Source of the DNA: Oscillospiraceae bacterium NTUH-002-81
Lineage (GTDB): Bacteria > Bacillota > Clostridia > Lachnospirales > Lachnospiraceae
Direction of reading: 5' to 3'
Assembly: GCA_032620915.1 (NCBI GenBank)
Contig: CP136052.1
Span: 1,023,001-1,087,000, forward strand
Length of the DNA stretch: 64,000 nucleotides
Shown: positions 36,761 through 45,082 of the stretch, piece by piece
How the letters are laid out: each line of letters begins with the position of its first letter
How positions within the stretch are numbered: the stretch's first letter is position 1
Program-made: the position numbers and the translations under genes
Notes under the pieces: model-generated
Database searches by the model: none
What the model was told of the DNA's origin: nothing
The model's input: only the letters and a program-made list of their open reading frames with translations

Positions 36761-36774
36761 TGAAAACGTTTTCA
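36761..36774. promoter_or_regulatory. Perfect palindrome, cre-like or LacI-type site
   Basis: TGAAAACGTTTTCA is a perfect 14-bp palindrome with a central CG and fits the CcpA cre pattern. It lies between the dehydratase stop and the tautomerase ribosome-binding site, just after a small TTGAAG/CTTCAA hairpin at 36741-36755. Confidence 0.5.
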
Positions 36775-36791
36775 GAAAGGGAGGGTAAAAT

Positions 36792-37013
36792 ATGCCCCAT
36801 ATTACCGTAGAGATGCTTCCGGGACGCACCCCGGAGGTGAAGAAAGCCATTGCAAAAGAAGTGATGGAGCGGGTAGCACCCCTGGCGAAAGTGCCTGCGG
36901 ACAGCATTACCGTGACCATCCACGACATTGCGAAGGAAGACTGGAATCAGGTAGTGGAAGAACGGAACCATAAGGATGAGGAACATCTTTACACCTACGA
37001 GTCCGTCAAGTAA
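36792..37013 (+). CDS. 4-oxalocrotonate tautomerase-family protein
   Basis: This 73-residue protein starts MPHITVEMLPGRT, giving the N-terminal catalytic Pro after Met removal. The family helix VKKAIAKEVMERVAPLAKVPADSI and the second strand ITVTIHDIAKEDW follow. Such proteins form hexamers and isomerise enol/keto acids. Next to a dehydratase that makes a 2-keto-3-deoxy acid, it may handle enol products. AAAGGGAGGG lies before the ATG. A cre-like palindrome sits upstream, and a terminator follows. Confidence 0.85.
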   Translation: MPHITVEMLPGRTPEVKKAIAKEVMERVAPLAKVPADSITVTIHDIAKEDWNQVVEERNHKDEEHLYTYESVK

Positions 37014-37035
37014 AAAAACAGAGTTATAAAAAATA

Positions 37036-37096
37036 AGAAAAGCGCCTGTTCTGTGGCTGGTCAGATGATTATGTCGCGGGATGGGCGCTTTATTGA
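37036..37096 (+). terminator. Terminator after tautomerase gene
   Basis: AAAGCGCC (37039-37046) pairs with GGGCGCTTT (37083-37091) across a long loop, followed by a T-rich stretch. Confidence 0.6.
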
Positions 37097-37183
37097 TATA
37101 TGCTTATATGGAACCATGAGAATTGCTGCGATAGTTTGAAAAACTTGGAAAGAATGTCTTTCATGGCTTGAAAATTGACCGCA

Positions 37184-37233
37184 AGAAAAGAGCCTTTTAC
37201 AGAAATATAAACATTCTGCAAAGGGCTCTCTTA
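37184..37233 (-). terminator. Terminator of AraC-family gene
   Basis: On the minus strand AGAGCCCTTTGCAGAA pairs with TTCTGTAAAAGGCTCT and is followed by TTTTCTTG. Confidence 0.75.
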
Positions 37234-37242
37234 GTTGTCATT

Positions 37243-38238
37243 TTAGGGCTCATCATCCAAATTCTCGTCTCCGAAATCTTCATCCTCCTCATTGAGGACA
37301 TCGGTATCCGCAGGCCGCTTGATGACGCCGGTGGCCTGGAGCTGGATGAGCGCTTCGTCGCCCTGGGTCAGCAGAATCTCCCGGTAGTCTGCTGGGTTGA
37401 TACCGACGATCTGGCGGAAGCAGCGGTAGAAATGGTTGTAGTTGTTGAAACCGACTTCCTTGCTGATGGTCTGGATGGAAGCATCCCCGGCCAGCAGCAG
37501 CTTGGCATTCTCAATCCGCTTGGAAACGATATATTTGTTCAGCGTCGTACCGGTATTTTTCTTGAAGATCCGGCACAGATGGTACGTGCTGAAATTGGTC
37601 ACCTCGGACAGCTGTTTCAGCGACAGATCCTCGGCAATGTGCTCGTCGATGTAGCGGACAAGCGTTGTCAGCGTGGACATGTGCAGAGAATCGGTGGGCG
37701 CGATCTGCGTCTCCGTATAATAGATGTCATACAGCTGAGCGATGATGCCGAACAGCAGAGACTGCTCCAGGAAGCGCTTGCCGTGCTCCATATCCTTTAA
37801 ACGCACCTCGAAATCATGGTACATCTGCAGGAATAGCTGCTGCTGGTGCTCGGTCATGTGCATCAGCGGATAGTTCCGATTGCTCTTATTATAAATATTG
37901 AACAGATTGGAATGCTCCGAGCAGATGAACAGCATCAGCGTCGGGGAGATGGAAACGCAGTAACGGTCATAATGTTTTTTGTTGTCCATCTGAATATAAT
38001 GCGAGTCGAACATGTTGATCAGGAAGACATCCCCGTTCTTGGGCTTGTACATCTCGTCTCCCAGCATGATGGTGCCCAGAGGCTCGTCCTTTGTTTCCGG
38101 GTCGTTATTAAAATAGAACTGTGCTTCATAAAAGTCGTGATAATGATACCCTTCGGTAAATTCTTTATGTGGTGTTCTTCTGACGATGGAATAGTCACCT
38201 ACATAGCTGTTGGCGTGTGACCAGAATATCGCTGCCAT
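37243..38238 (-). CDS. AraC-family transcriptional regulator with cupin sensor
   Basis: This 331-residue protein has an N-terminal AraC-type cupin (GYHYHDFYEAQFYF and a GDVFLINMFDSHYIQ strand) and a C-terminal double helix-turn-helix at about 195-295: EDLSLKQLSEVTNFSTYHLC, then the second HTH with ISKEVGFNNYNHFYRCFRQ. The tail is rich in Asp and Glu (NEEDEDFGDENLDDEP). GGAGGGATATTC precedes the ATG on the minus strand. It is divergent from the TIM-barrel gene at 38559, so it probably activates that operon in response to a sugar. The effector is unknown. Confidence 0.92.
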   Translation of the reverse strand: MAAIFWSHANSYVGDYSIVRRTPHKEFTEGYHYHDFYEAQFYFNNDPETKDEPLGTIMLGDEMYKPKNGDVFLINMFDSHYIQMDNKKHYDRYCVSISPTLMLFICSEHSNLFNIYNKSNRNYPLMHMTEHQQQLFLQMYHDFEVRLKDMEHGKRFLEQSLLFGIIAQLYDIYYTETQIAPTDSLHMSTLTTLVRYIDEHIAEDLSLKQLSEVTNFSTYHLCRIFKKNTGTTLNKYIVSKRIENAKLLLAGDASIQTISKEVGFNNYNHFYRCFRQIVGINPADYREILLTQGDEALIQLQATGVIKRPADTDVLNEEDEDFGDENLDDEP

Positions 38239-38558
38239 GAATATCCCTCCTCAATAACAAGATGAGCAATAAGTAAGCAATATATGTAATGCTTCGACCT
38301 GTATATTATTTACGATAATATGAAGCGCATGAAATGTCAAGTAAAAGTGTGAAAAAAACAAAATATGGGGTATAGATTTCACAATAAATACAGGAAAACA
38401 AGGGAAGACAGATAGAATGCAAATGGCGGAAGCAAGATATGTGAAGGTAAACACAAAGTACTTCATCGACGGATGGCCATCTTGGTGATAGTATACAGTT
38501 AAACAATAAATGCAGACTTAATCAAGTCTGACGGGGGAGAAGGGAGAGGTGTTGAGGA
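38239..38558. other. Divergent control region between AraC gene and catabolic operon
   Basis: This 320-base A+T-rich gap holds no convincing open frame. A perfect stem CAGACTT/AAGTCTG (38512-38529) lies 30 bases before the ATG at 38559, and a GAGGTG ribosome-binding region follows it. Promoter boxes are not clear. Confidence 0.5.
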
Positions 38559-39221
38559 ATGTCTGAGCTGATCGTCATGCTGACACACAACGATGTGACA
38601 GTGCCGAACGCACTGGAAGTATTTACAAGCTGTAGAGACCTTCCGGTGAAGTATTGGGGCTTCAAGGATCATGGACTGGAACCTGCCGCGATGAAGCAGC
38701 TGGTGGACGTGATGAAGGCCAATGGGAAGACTACATTTCTTGAGGTAGTAAGTTACACAGAAGAGGAATGCATGAGAGGTGCAAGACTTGGCGTGGAATG
38801 CGGATTTGATTATCTGCTGGGCACCCTGTATTTCGACAGTGTATATGAATATGTAAAGAAAACGGATCTGAAGTATTGCCCGTTTGTTGGAAAGGTATCC
38901 CAGACACCGAGTATTCTGGAGGGAACGGTAGAAGAGATGCTTGCCCAGGAAGCAGCATTTGCGGACAAGGGCATTTACGGCACCGATCTTCTGGGCTACC
39001 GCTACACAGGGGAGAACGTGGACGAGTTCTGCGCCGACTTTGTAAAGGGAGCGAAGCATCCGGTCTGTCTGGCAGGAAGCATCGGATCGGAAGAGAGAAT
39101 CGAGAAGGTCAAGAAGATGAACCCCTGGACATTTACCATGGGAAGCGCACTGTTCGCCAAGAACTTTGTGAAAAACGGCACTTTCCGGGAAAACCTGGAA
39201 TATGTCATCAACCTTTTATAA
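38559..39221 (+). CDS. TIM-barrel-like protein of unknown function, paralogue 1
   Basis: This 220-residue cytoplasmic protein is a paralogue of the gene at 42295. It starts LIVMLTHNDVTVPNALEVF. Alternating strands and helices include KTTFLEVVSYTEEECM, CGFDYLLGTLYFDS, YGTDLLGYRYTG and the end VCLAGSIGSEERI...FTMGSALF. The last two glycine-rich loops look like the phosphate-binding sites at strands 7 and 8 of phosphate-binding TIM barrels, so a sugar-phosphate aldolase, epimerase or isomerase is plausible. I do not recognise a characterised family. It heads the operon controlled by the divergent AraC gene. Confidence 0.6.
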   Translation: MSELIVMLTHNDVTVPNALEVFTSCRDLPVKYWGFKDHGLEPAAMKQLVDVMKANGKTTFLEVVSYTEEECMRGARLGVECGFDYLLGTLYFDSVYEYVKKTDLKYCPFVGKVSQTPSILEGTVEEMLAQEAAFADKGIYGTDLLGYRYTGENVDEFCADFVKGAKHPVCLAGSIGSEERIEKVKKMNPWTFTMGSALFAKNFVKNGTFRENLEYVINLL

Positions 39222-39298
39222 AAAGAAGCGTTTCCGTATTTTAAACAAGTGAGTCATTAAAATTCAAATATCAAAAACAACAATGGAGGTAGAAAGAA

Positions 39299-40186
39299 AT
39301 GAAGAAATCAATCGTATTTAAGGGAGTATATCCTGCACTGATCACACCTTTCAAGGCTGACGGCAGCATGGATCTGGAAGGCTTAAAGGCTAACGTAAAA
39401 TACTACATGAGCGTTGGCTGCGCAGGTGTTGCATTCAGTGGTTCTTCAGGAGAGCATGCATTCCTGACAAGAGAAGAGCGTATCGCTGGTATCAAGGCTT
39501 GTAAGGAAGTCATCGGCGACGGCAAGATCATTGCTGGTGCCGGCGCACAGACAACAGCAGCTACCAAGGAGCTCGTTCAGGATGCAAAGGATGCAGGCGC
39601 AGATGCAGCACTGGTTCTTTCCCCGATCGGCAACACAGACAACGATGGTATGGTTGCTCACTTTACAGAGCTGGCAAAGGTTGGTATCCCGATGGTTCTT
39701 TACAATCATCCGGCTGCAACAGGCATCAACATTGACTTAGAGCTGTTTGAGCGCCTGATCGCTATCCCTGAGGTAGTTGGTATGAAGGAGACATCCGGAA
39801 GCCTTCCGCTTGCAGCAAGCATCTTAAGAAAATACAGCGCAGATGACATCACCCTGTTCACAGGCTGCGACGACCTGACACTTCCTGCATTCTGCGTAGG
39901 ATTCCAGGCAATCATCCTTGCAACCGCTAACGTTGCACCGAAGCAGGTAATCGAGATGATGAACCTTGTAAACGAGGGCAAGATCAAAGAAGCACAGAAG
40001 ATCTACTGGAACCTGGCTCCTCTGACAGCTACCATCGGCGACGAGAACAAGTTCCCGGCACTTCTGAAGAAGGCTGTTGAGCTGCTCGGCATGCCTGCTG
40101 GCGATCCGAGAATGCCTGTTCTTCCGGCTACCGCTGAGGAGACCGCAAGAGTAGAAGAGGGTCTCAAGATCGCAGGCCTGAAATAA
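39299..40186 (+). CDS. Dihydrodipicolinate synthase/KDG-aldolase-family lyase
   Basis: This 295-residue TIM barrel belongs to the class I pyruvate lyases. The Schiff-base lysine is in VVGMKETSGS; the catalytic Tyr is in MVLYNHPAATG, and the oxyanion region SGSSGEHAFLTREER follows the N-terminal GVYPALITPF. DapA makes dihydrodipicolinate, but in this sugar cluster, next to a dehydratase of the Edd type, a 2-keto-3-deoxy-sugar-acid aldolase (pyruvate plus aldehyde) is likelier. TGGAGGT precedes the ATG. Codon use is strongly biased, suggesting high expression. A strong terminator follows. Confidence 0.85.
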   Translation: MKKSIVFKGVYPALITPFKADGSMDLEGLKANVKYYMSVGCAGVAFSGSSGEHAFLTREERIAGIKACKEVIGDGKIIAGAGAQTTAATKELVQDAKDAGADAALVLSPIGNTDNDGMVAHFTELAKVGIPMVLYNHPAATGINIDLELFERLIAIPEVVGMKETSGSLPLAASILRKYSADDITLFTGCDDLTLPAFCVGFQAIILATANVAPKQVIEMMNLVNEGKIKEAQKIYWNLAPLTATIGDENKFPALLKKAVELLGMPAGDPRMPVLPATAEETARVEEGLKIAGLK

Positions 40187-40243
40187 GTCAGACATCCTAT
40201 AGAAGTTTCACATAAGAGATTTCATAGTTATTCATTTCCTTCC

Positions 40244-40276
40244 TGAAGGTGCTCACAGGCGTGGGCACCTTCTTTG
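40244..40276 (+). terminator. Terminator after lyase gene
   Basis: GAAGGTGCTCAC and GTGGGCACCTTC form a perfect 12-bp stem around AGGC, followed by TTTG. Confidence 0.8.
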
Positions 40277-40415
40277 ACGGGATGAGCAAGATAGGAAAAC
40301 TAAGATCAATATATGTAATATTACAGACAAAGTATATCATAGAAAAACACAACAGACTATAGTAAAATGAGGGGAAGATTGGAAGCAGTGTGTCCACTGC
40401 GGAGAGGAGAAGACC

Positions 40416-40871
40416 ATGGGAAAAGATTATATGAATGCGATCACACAGGGGGTTTATGTGATCGGAGCGAAAAACGGTGAGAAGAAGAACCTGATGACAG
40501 CTGCATGGCTGACACAGATTTCCTCCAGACCGAACCAGATCCTGGTGGCTGTCAGCGCCGGACACTATACAGCAGAGATGCTGCAGAACAATGCACATTT
40601 CACCATTTCCGTTCTGGCAAAGGGCCAGGAGGAGGTTGCCAAGGCCTGCGGTTTTGTATCTGGAAGAAATGCAGAGAAGACAGAGCTGGTAGCGTGCATC
40701 TATGACGAGAAGGACTGCCCGATCGTGAAGGATTCCGCTGCATACATGATCTGCGAAGTGAACAAGGTTTACCAGCTGGGTGATCACGTACTGTTTGCGG
40801 CAGAGGTGCTGGACGGCGAGAACAGCGGCAAGGAGCCGATGGTATATCACAAGGCAGACTTTTTCGGTTAA
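40416..40871 (+). CDS. Flavin reductase-like FMN-binding protein
   Basis: This 151-residue protein has the split-barrel flavin reductase fold: AITQGVYVIGAKNGEKKN, MTAAWLTQISSRPNQILVAVS, a helix, and HFTISVLAKGQEEVAKACG with the GD..LFAAEVLDG strand near the end. Such proteins bind FMN and may pass electrons to partners. GAGAGGAG precedes the ATG. It is flanked by a terminator upstream and a cupin gene downstream. The partner may be the Fe-S flavoprotein at 41421. Confidence 0.8.
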   Translation: MGKDYMNAITQGVYVIGAKNGEKKNLMTAAWLTQISSRPNQILVAVSAGHYTAEMLQNNAHFTISVLAKGQEEVAKACGFVSGRNAEKTELVACIYDEKDCPIVKDSAAYMICEVNKVYQLGDHVLFAAEVLDGENSGKEPMVYHKADFFG

Positions 40872-41009
40872 TTAAGATGAAAATGCGCACGGACAGACGC
40901 TGTATGGGAAGATATCCTGCCATGAGCCGAAATGATTGGCGGCACAGCGGCGATCTGTGCCGTGTGCAAAAATGGATATAATATGCTATGATAAAAGGAG
41001 GGTTCATTT

Positions 41010-41339
41010 ATGAAAGTAATCAGAAAACTGGACAGCAGAGTGTTCCTGGACGGCCCTGAGGTATGCAGAGAATATGTGGTGACACCGAAGATTACCTTTG
41101 GTTCCTCTACCCTGCAGCCGGGACAGACCGGCGGCATTGACCCGGGACATCCCAACGGCCATGAAGTATTTTTCGTCAGCCGCGGCACCGTGCTCATGCA
41201 CAACACGGCAACCGATGAATACTATGAGCTGCATGAGCAGGATATCATTCTCGTATATGAGGGAGAGCCTCATGAGCTGACCAACATCGGCACAGAGCCG
41301 GCAGTCATCACATGGAGCTGCGCACCGAGAACCGACTGA
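41010..41339 (+). CDS. Small cupin-domain protein
   Basis: This 109-residue single-cupin protein contains the first motif as GHPNGHEVFFVSRGTVL and the second as IILVYEGEPHELTNIG, with His and Glu residues in metal-ligand positions. Cupins of this size can be sugar isomerases, mutarotases or sensors. In this cluster a role in handling a sugar isomer is plausible. AAAAGGAGGG precedes the ATG. TATAAT at 40977-40982 could be a promoter -10 box, but a clear -35 was not found. Confidence 0.8.
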   Translation: MKVIRKLDSRVFLDGPEVCREYVVTPKITFGSSTLQPGQTGGIDPGHPNGHEVFFVSRGTVLMHNTATDEYYELHEQDIILVYEGEPHELTNIGTEPAVITWSCAPRTD

Positions 41340-41372
41340 TCCGGCAGGGTCTGATTCGATCCCGGTTTTTAT

Positions 41373-41397
41373 ATGATAGGAAAGTTCGTCCTATCAT
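41373..41397 (+). promoter_or_regulatory. Perfect inverted repeat before Fe-S flavoprotein gene
   Basis: ATGATAGGA and TCCTATCAT flank a 7-base spacer (AAGTTCG... region), about 24 bases upstream of ATG 41421. It may be an operator or an RNA hairpin. Confidence 0.45.
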
Positions 41398-41420
41398 AAT
41401 ATAGGAAGGAGTAAGAAAAG

Positions 41421-42044
41421 ATGAAAGTATTGCTGATTAACGGAAGCCCGAATGAAAAGGGATGTACATGGAGAGCACTGAAGGAAGTGGCTGACACACT
41501 GGAAAAAGAAGGCGTGGAGTCTGAGATCCTTCATATTGGAAAGAAGCCCATCGGCGGATGTATTGGCTGCGGCGGATGTTCCAAGAACAACGGACGCTGC
41601 GTATTTAACAACGATCCGGTCAATGAGGTGCTGGACAAGATGGAGACTGCGGACGGCCTCATCGTCGGCTCTCCGGTTTACTTTGCATCTCCCAACGGCG
41701 CCCTGATCTCTCTCATGGACAGAATCTTTATGGCAGGCGGCAATTTCCGCTTCAAACCCGCAGCCTGTGTTGCTTCTGCAAGAAGAGGAGGAACGACAGC
41801 AACACTTGAAGTCATGAACAAGTACTTCCTGATGTCTGAGATGCCCATCGTTTCTGCCAACTATTGCAACATGGTACACGGCCATGAGGCAGCAGAGGTA
41901 GAGAAGGACGAGGAAGGCTTACAGATCATGCGCACCCTTGGAAGAAACATGGCATTTATGCTCAAATGTCTCAAGGCAGGCGCAGATGCAGGCGTTGCAA
42001 AACCGGAGAAAGAGGCAAAGATCAAGACCAGCTATATCAGATAA
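41421..42044 (+). CDS. NADPH-dependent FMN reductase/iron-sulfur flavoprotein
   Basis: This 207-residue flavodoxin-fold protein starts KVLLINGSPNEKGCTW with the FMN-phosphate loop. A compact cysteine motif CIGCGGCSKNNGRC (C-x2-C-x2-C-x5-C-like spacing) follows, as in archaeal and clostridial iron-sulfur flavoproteins, and GSPVYFASPNGALISLMDR binds the flavin ring. It probably moves electrons between a reduced pyridine nucleotide or ferredoxin and an unknown acceptor. GGAAGGAG precedes the ATG. A terminator follows. Confidence 0.85.
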   Translation: MKVLLINGSPNEKGCTWRALKEVADTLEKEGVESEILHIGKKPIGGCIGCGGCSKNNGRCVFNNDPVNEVLDKMETADGLIVGSPVYFASPNGALISLMDRIFMAGGNFRFKPAACVASARRGGTTATLEVMNKYFLMSEMPIVSANYCNMVHGHEAAEVEKDEEGLQIMRTLGRNMAFMLKCLKAGADAGVAKPEKEAKIKTSYIR

Positions 42045-42080
42045 GCGACAGCTATTTATAATAGGTAACGATTTTTTGGA

Positions 42081-42147
42081 AAAAGGATTTCCCATCAGGC
42101 AGTGTCAGAGGACAGATATTGCCGCGGGGAATCCTTTTTTTTTTTTT
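42081..42147 (+). terminator. Terminator with T13 run
   Basis: AAAAGGATTTCCC pairs with GGGGAATCCTTTTT, ending in 13 T residues at 42135-42147. Confidence 0.75.
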
Positions 42148-42294
42148 ACAGAAAACATTCATGCAAAGAAATGCAATGTGTCAGCCAAGTTAGCTAATGT
42201 ACTTCCATGACAGAAAAAGGTAAAGTAATATCAACGGGATATGAGAATATCCGAAAATATGCAAACATGCTTTAAAGAGAAGGAGAGAGCAAAA

Positions 42295-42963
42295 ATGGAA
42301 AACAGACCTGAATTAATTGTCATGCTGACACATAATGATGTAACAGTGAAAAATGCAAAGGAAGTATTTGAGGAGTGCAAGAACTCCAAAGCAAACTTCT
42401 GGGGCTTCAAAGAAGTAGGTATTCCGCTTGACGAGATGAAAGAGCTTTACAGCTACATGAAGCAGTGCGGCAAGACCACATTCCTTGAGGTTGTTGCATA
42501 CACAGAGGAAGAGTGCATGGAAGGTGCCAAGATGGGTGTTGCTTGTGGCGTAGATTACCTGCTGGGAACCCTGTACTTTGATTCCATCAACGACTACTGC
42601 AAAGAGAACGGCATGAAGTACCTTCCTTTCGTAGGAACCATCGAGGGCAGACCTTCCGTTCTGAAGGGAACCATGGAAGAGATCATCGAGCAGGGCAAAC
42701 AGTGCCTGGCTAAGGGCGTTGCAGGTTTCGACCTTCTTGGATATCGTTATGTAGGCGATGCTGTAGAGCTGAACCGTCGTTTTGTTGCTGAGACTCCCGC
42801 TCCGGTTGTTCTGGCAGGCAGCGTAAACAGCTACCAGAGACTTGACGAGGTAAAGGCAGCTAACCCGTGGGCATTCACCATCGGCGGCGCATTCTTCGAG
42901 AACAAGTTCGACGGCACATTCGCTGAGCAGATCGACAAGGTTGTTGACTACATCAACAAATAA
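42295..42963 (+). CDS. TIM-barrel-like protein of unknown function, paralogue 2
   Basis: This 222-residue protein shares the scaffold of the gene at 38559: LIVMLTHNDVTVKNAKEVF, KTTFLEVVAYTEEECM, CGVDYLLGTLYFDS, AGFDLLGYRYVGDA and VVLAGSVNSYQRLDE...FTIGGAFF. Invariant between the two are HNDVT, the FLEVV.YTEEECM strand and the D.LGYRY segment, which probably line the active site. ATG 42295 follows AGAAGGAG. It starts a run with PEBP, kinase and isomerase genes, so the substrate may be the kinase product. Codon bias suggests high expression. No named function is known to me. Confidence 0.6.
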   Translation: MENRPELIVMLTHNDVTVKNAKEVFEECKNSKANFWGFKEVGIPLDEMKELYSYMKQCGKTTFLEVVAYTEEECMEGAKMGVACGVDYLLGTLYFDSINDYCKENGMKYLPFVGTIEGRPSVLKGTMEEIIEQGKQCLAKGVAGFDLLGYRYVGDAVELNRRFVAETPAPVVLAGSVNSYQRLDEVKAANPWAFTIGGAFFENKFDGTFAEQIDKVVDYINK

Positions 42964-42988
42964 TCGCATACGCAAAGGAGACGAAAAG

Positions 42989-43492
42989 ATGGGCTTAATT
43001 TTAAAATCCGATGCATTTGTAAACGGCGCGATCGCCGGAAAATACGGCAAGGAATCTTCTGACGTGCAGGAGGGCATCCCGCAGCTGTCCTTCCCCATCA
43101 GCTGGGAAGGTGCGCCGGAAGGAACCAAATCCTACGCACTGGTATTCATTGATTATGACAACGTCATCGGCGAGGGCTTTATCTGGCTCCACTGGCTGGC
43201 AGCAAACATCCCGGCATCCGCAAACGGACTGGCTGAGGATGCTTCCAGAAATGACAAATCCTTTATCCAGGGCAAGAATACCTGGGCATTCCAGCTGGGA
43301 CTGGACAATCCGGTATGCAACCGTTTCGGCGGCCCGGCTCCGGAGGATCGTCCGCACGAGTATGAGCTGCAGCTGTTCGCGCTGAGCGAGGTGCTGGACT
43401 TAAAGGATGGCTATTACTATAACGAATTCTTAAAAGAGATCCGCGGTAAGGTTCTGGATACCGCAGTGATCCGCGGCGTATACAACAACTAA
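42989..43492 (+). CDS. YbhB/YbcL-family (PEBP-like) protein
   Basis: This 167-residue protein belongs to the phosphatidylethanolamine-binding/Raf-kinase-inhibitor-like family. Marks are the N-terminal LILKSDAFVNGAI, PQLSFPISWEGAPEGTKSYALVF, FIDYDNV and WLHWLAANIPAS. A ligand pocket is made by the Asp-containing and His-containing loops (GPAPEDRPHEYELQLFAL). The role in bacteria is unknown; it may bind a phosphorylated small molecule. CAAAGGAG precedes the ATG and it lies 25 bases after the TIM-like gene. Confidence 0.85.
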   Translation: MGLILKSDAFVNGAIAGKYGKESSDVQEGIPQLSFPISWEGAPEGTKSYALVFIDYDNVIGEGFIWLHWLAANIPASANGLAEDASRNDKSFIQGKNTWAFQLGLDNPVCNRFGGPAPEDRPHEYELQLFALSEVLDLKDGYYYNEFLKEIRGKVLDTAVIRGVYNN

Positions 43493-43518
43493 TCCATTTG
43501 GAGAGCAGGAGGGAAACC

Positions 43519-45051
43519 ATGGGTAAATACATATTAGGAATTGATCTGGGGACAACTTCCCTGAAAGCCGCTGTTTATGACCATTCCGGTACCAAACAGG
43601 CGGATGCGGTGATCGAGTATTCCCTGCTCACACCTCAGGCAAATTTTGTCGAGGTTCCCTGTGAGGTTTACATGGATACGATCAAGGAAAGCATGCAGAA
43701 GCTGCGCGACAAGGGCGTAGACACGACAGAGATCTCTGTTGTGGGCTTCTCCGTACAGGGAGAGACACTGATGTTGCTGGACGAGGCTGGCAAACCGCTG
43801 GACAACGCAGTCGTATGGATGGACAACAGAGGAGGCAAGCAGGCAGAGGAACTCAGAGCAAAATTCGGAGATGAGCTTTGCTATCAGATTACGGGACAGG
43901 TAAGCTTCGAGGCAAACTGGCCGGCAGCCAAGCTGCTCTGGTACAAGCAGAACCGCCCGGACATTTTCGAGAAGACGAGACATTTCCTTCTTCTGGAAGA
44001 CTATGTGATTTATCTGCTGACCGGAAAGTTCGTGGCAGAAGGTTCCCTTCTGACCTCTACGGAGTACTGGGATATCCGGACCAAGAAATACTGGCCGGAG
44101 ATGCTGGAATATATTGGAATCAAGGAAGAATATCTTCCGGAAGTGCGTGAATCCGGCGAAGCCATCGGTACCGTACTGCCCGAGATGGCAGAGGCACTGG
44201 GCATTGCAAAGGATGCCGTGATCACCACAGGCTGCCTGGATCAGGCAGCAGGAGCCATCGGTGTCGGAAACATCCGTCCGGGTATTTTCTCTGAAAATAT
44301 CGGTTCTGCGCTGGCCATCTGTGTGCCGACGAAGAAGCTCACCTACGATCCCAACCGACAGATGCCGGTGCACTATTTTGCAACACCGGACACCTACATG
44401 ATGCATACCTTCACCACCGGCGGCATGTGCCTGCGCTGGTTCAGGGATGTGTTCTGCCAGGATGAGATCAGCATGCAGGAGTTGACGGATATTGACGCTT
44501 ACGATCTGCTGAACAAAGAAGTAGACCGCACACCCGCAGGCGCAGACGGCCTCATCATGCTGCCGCATCTGCAGGGATCTCTGGCACCTGATGTAAACTT
44601 GAATGCAAAGGGCGTTTTCTATGGAATGACCCTTCAGCATAAAAAACCGCACTTTGCCCGTGCGATCATGGAGAGCCTTGGCTACCTGATCTGCCGGAAC
44701 CTGGAAGCCATCGAGGCAATGGGACTGGAAGTGAAGGAGATCCGTACCATGGGCGGCGGTTCCAAGTCCGATACATGGAATCAGATCAAAGCAGACATCA
44801 CAGGAAAGACACTGAACGTGACTTATTCCTCTCAGGATACCGCATGCCTGGGCGCTGCGATCCTGGCCGGAAAGGCTGCCGGAATCTTCGACGATATCAC
44901 ATCTGCCGTAGATTCTATGGTAAAGATCAGAAAGAGCTTTGTTCCGAATCCGGACAACCGTCATGTATATGACAGACAGTATCTGAAATTCAAGATGCTC
45001 TTCAATTCTCTCACCGAGCTGTTCGATGAGGATGCGAAGGACAATGAGTAA
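43519..45051 (+). CDS. FGGY-family carbohydrate kinase
   Basis: This 510-residue kinase phosphorylates a ketose or polyol. It starts YILGIDLGTTSLKAAVYD (phosphate-1 motif). Other marks are VVWMDNRG, ITTGCLDQAAGAIG and the C-terminal MGGGSKSDTWNQIKADITGK adenosine region, all typical of xylulokinase-like FGGY enzymes. Next to a COG2407-type isomerase, the substrate is likely the ketose made by that enzyme. AGGAGGG precedes ATG 43519, and it lies 26 bases after the PEBP-like gene. I do not assign a specific sugar. Confidence 0.9.
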   Translation: MGKYILGIDLGTTSLKAAVYDHSGTKQADAVIEYSLLTPQANFVEVPCEVYMDTIKESMQKLRDKGVDTTEISVVGFSVQGETLMLLDEAGKPLDNAVVWMDNRGGKQAEELRAKFGDELCYQITGQVSFEANWPAAKLLWYKQNRPDIFEKTRHFLLLEDYVIYLLTGKFVAEGSLLTSTEYWDIRTKKYWPEMLEYIGIKEEYLPEVRESGEAIGTVLPEMAEALGIAKDAVITTGCLDQAAGAIGVGNIRPGIFSENIGSALAICVPTKKLTYDPNRQMPVHYFATPDTYMMHTFTTGGMCLRWFRDVFCQDEISMQELTDIDAYDLLNKEVDRTPAGADGLIMLPHLQGSLAPDVNLNAKGVFYGMTLQHKKPHFARAIMESLGYLICRNLEAIEAMGLEVKEIRTMGGGSKSDTWNQIKADITGKTLNVTYSSQDTACLGAAILAGKAAGIFDDITSAVDSMVKIRKSFVPNPDNRHVYDRQYLKFKMLFNSLTELFDEDAKDNE

Positions 45052-45082
45052 AATAAAAGTATAAAAACAGGAGGATATGACA

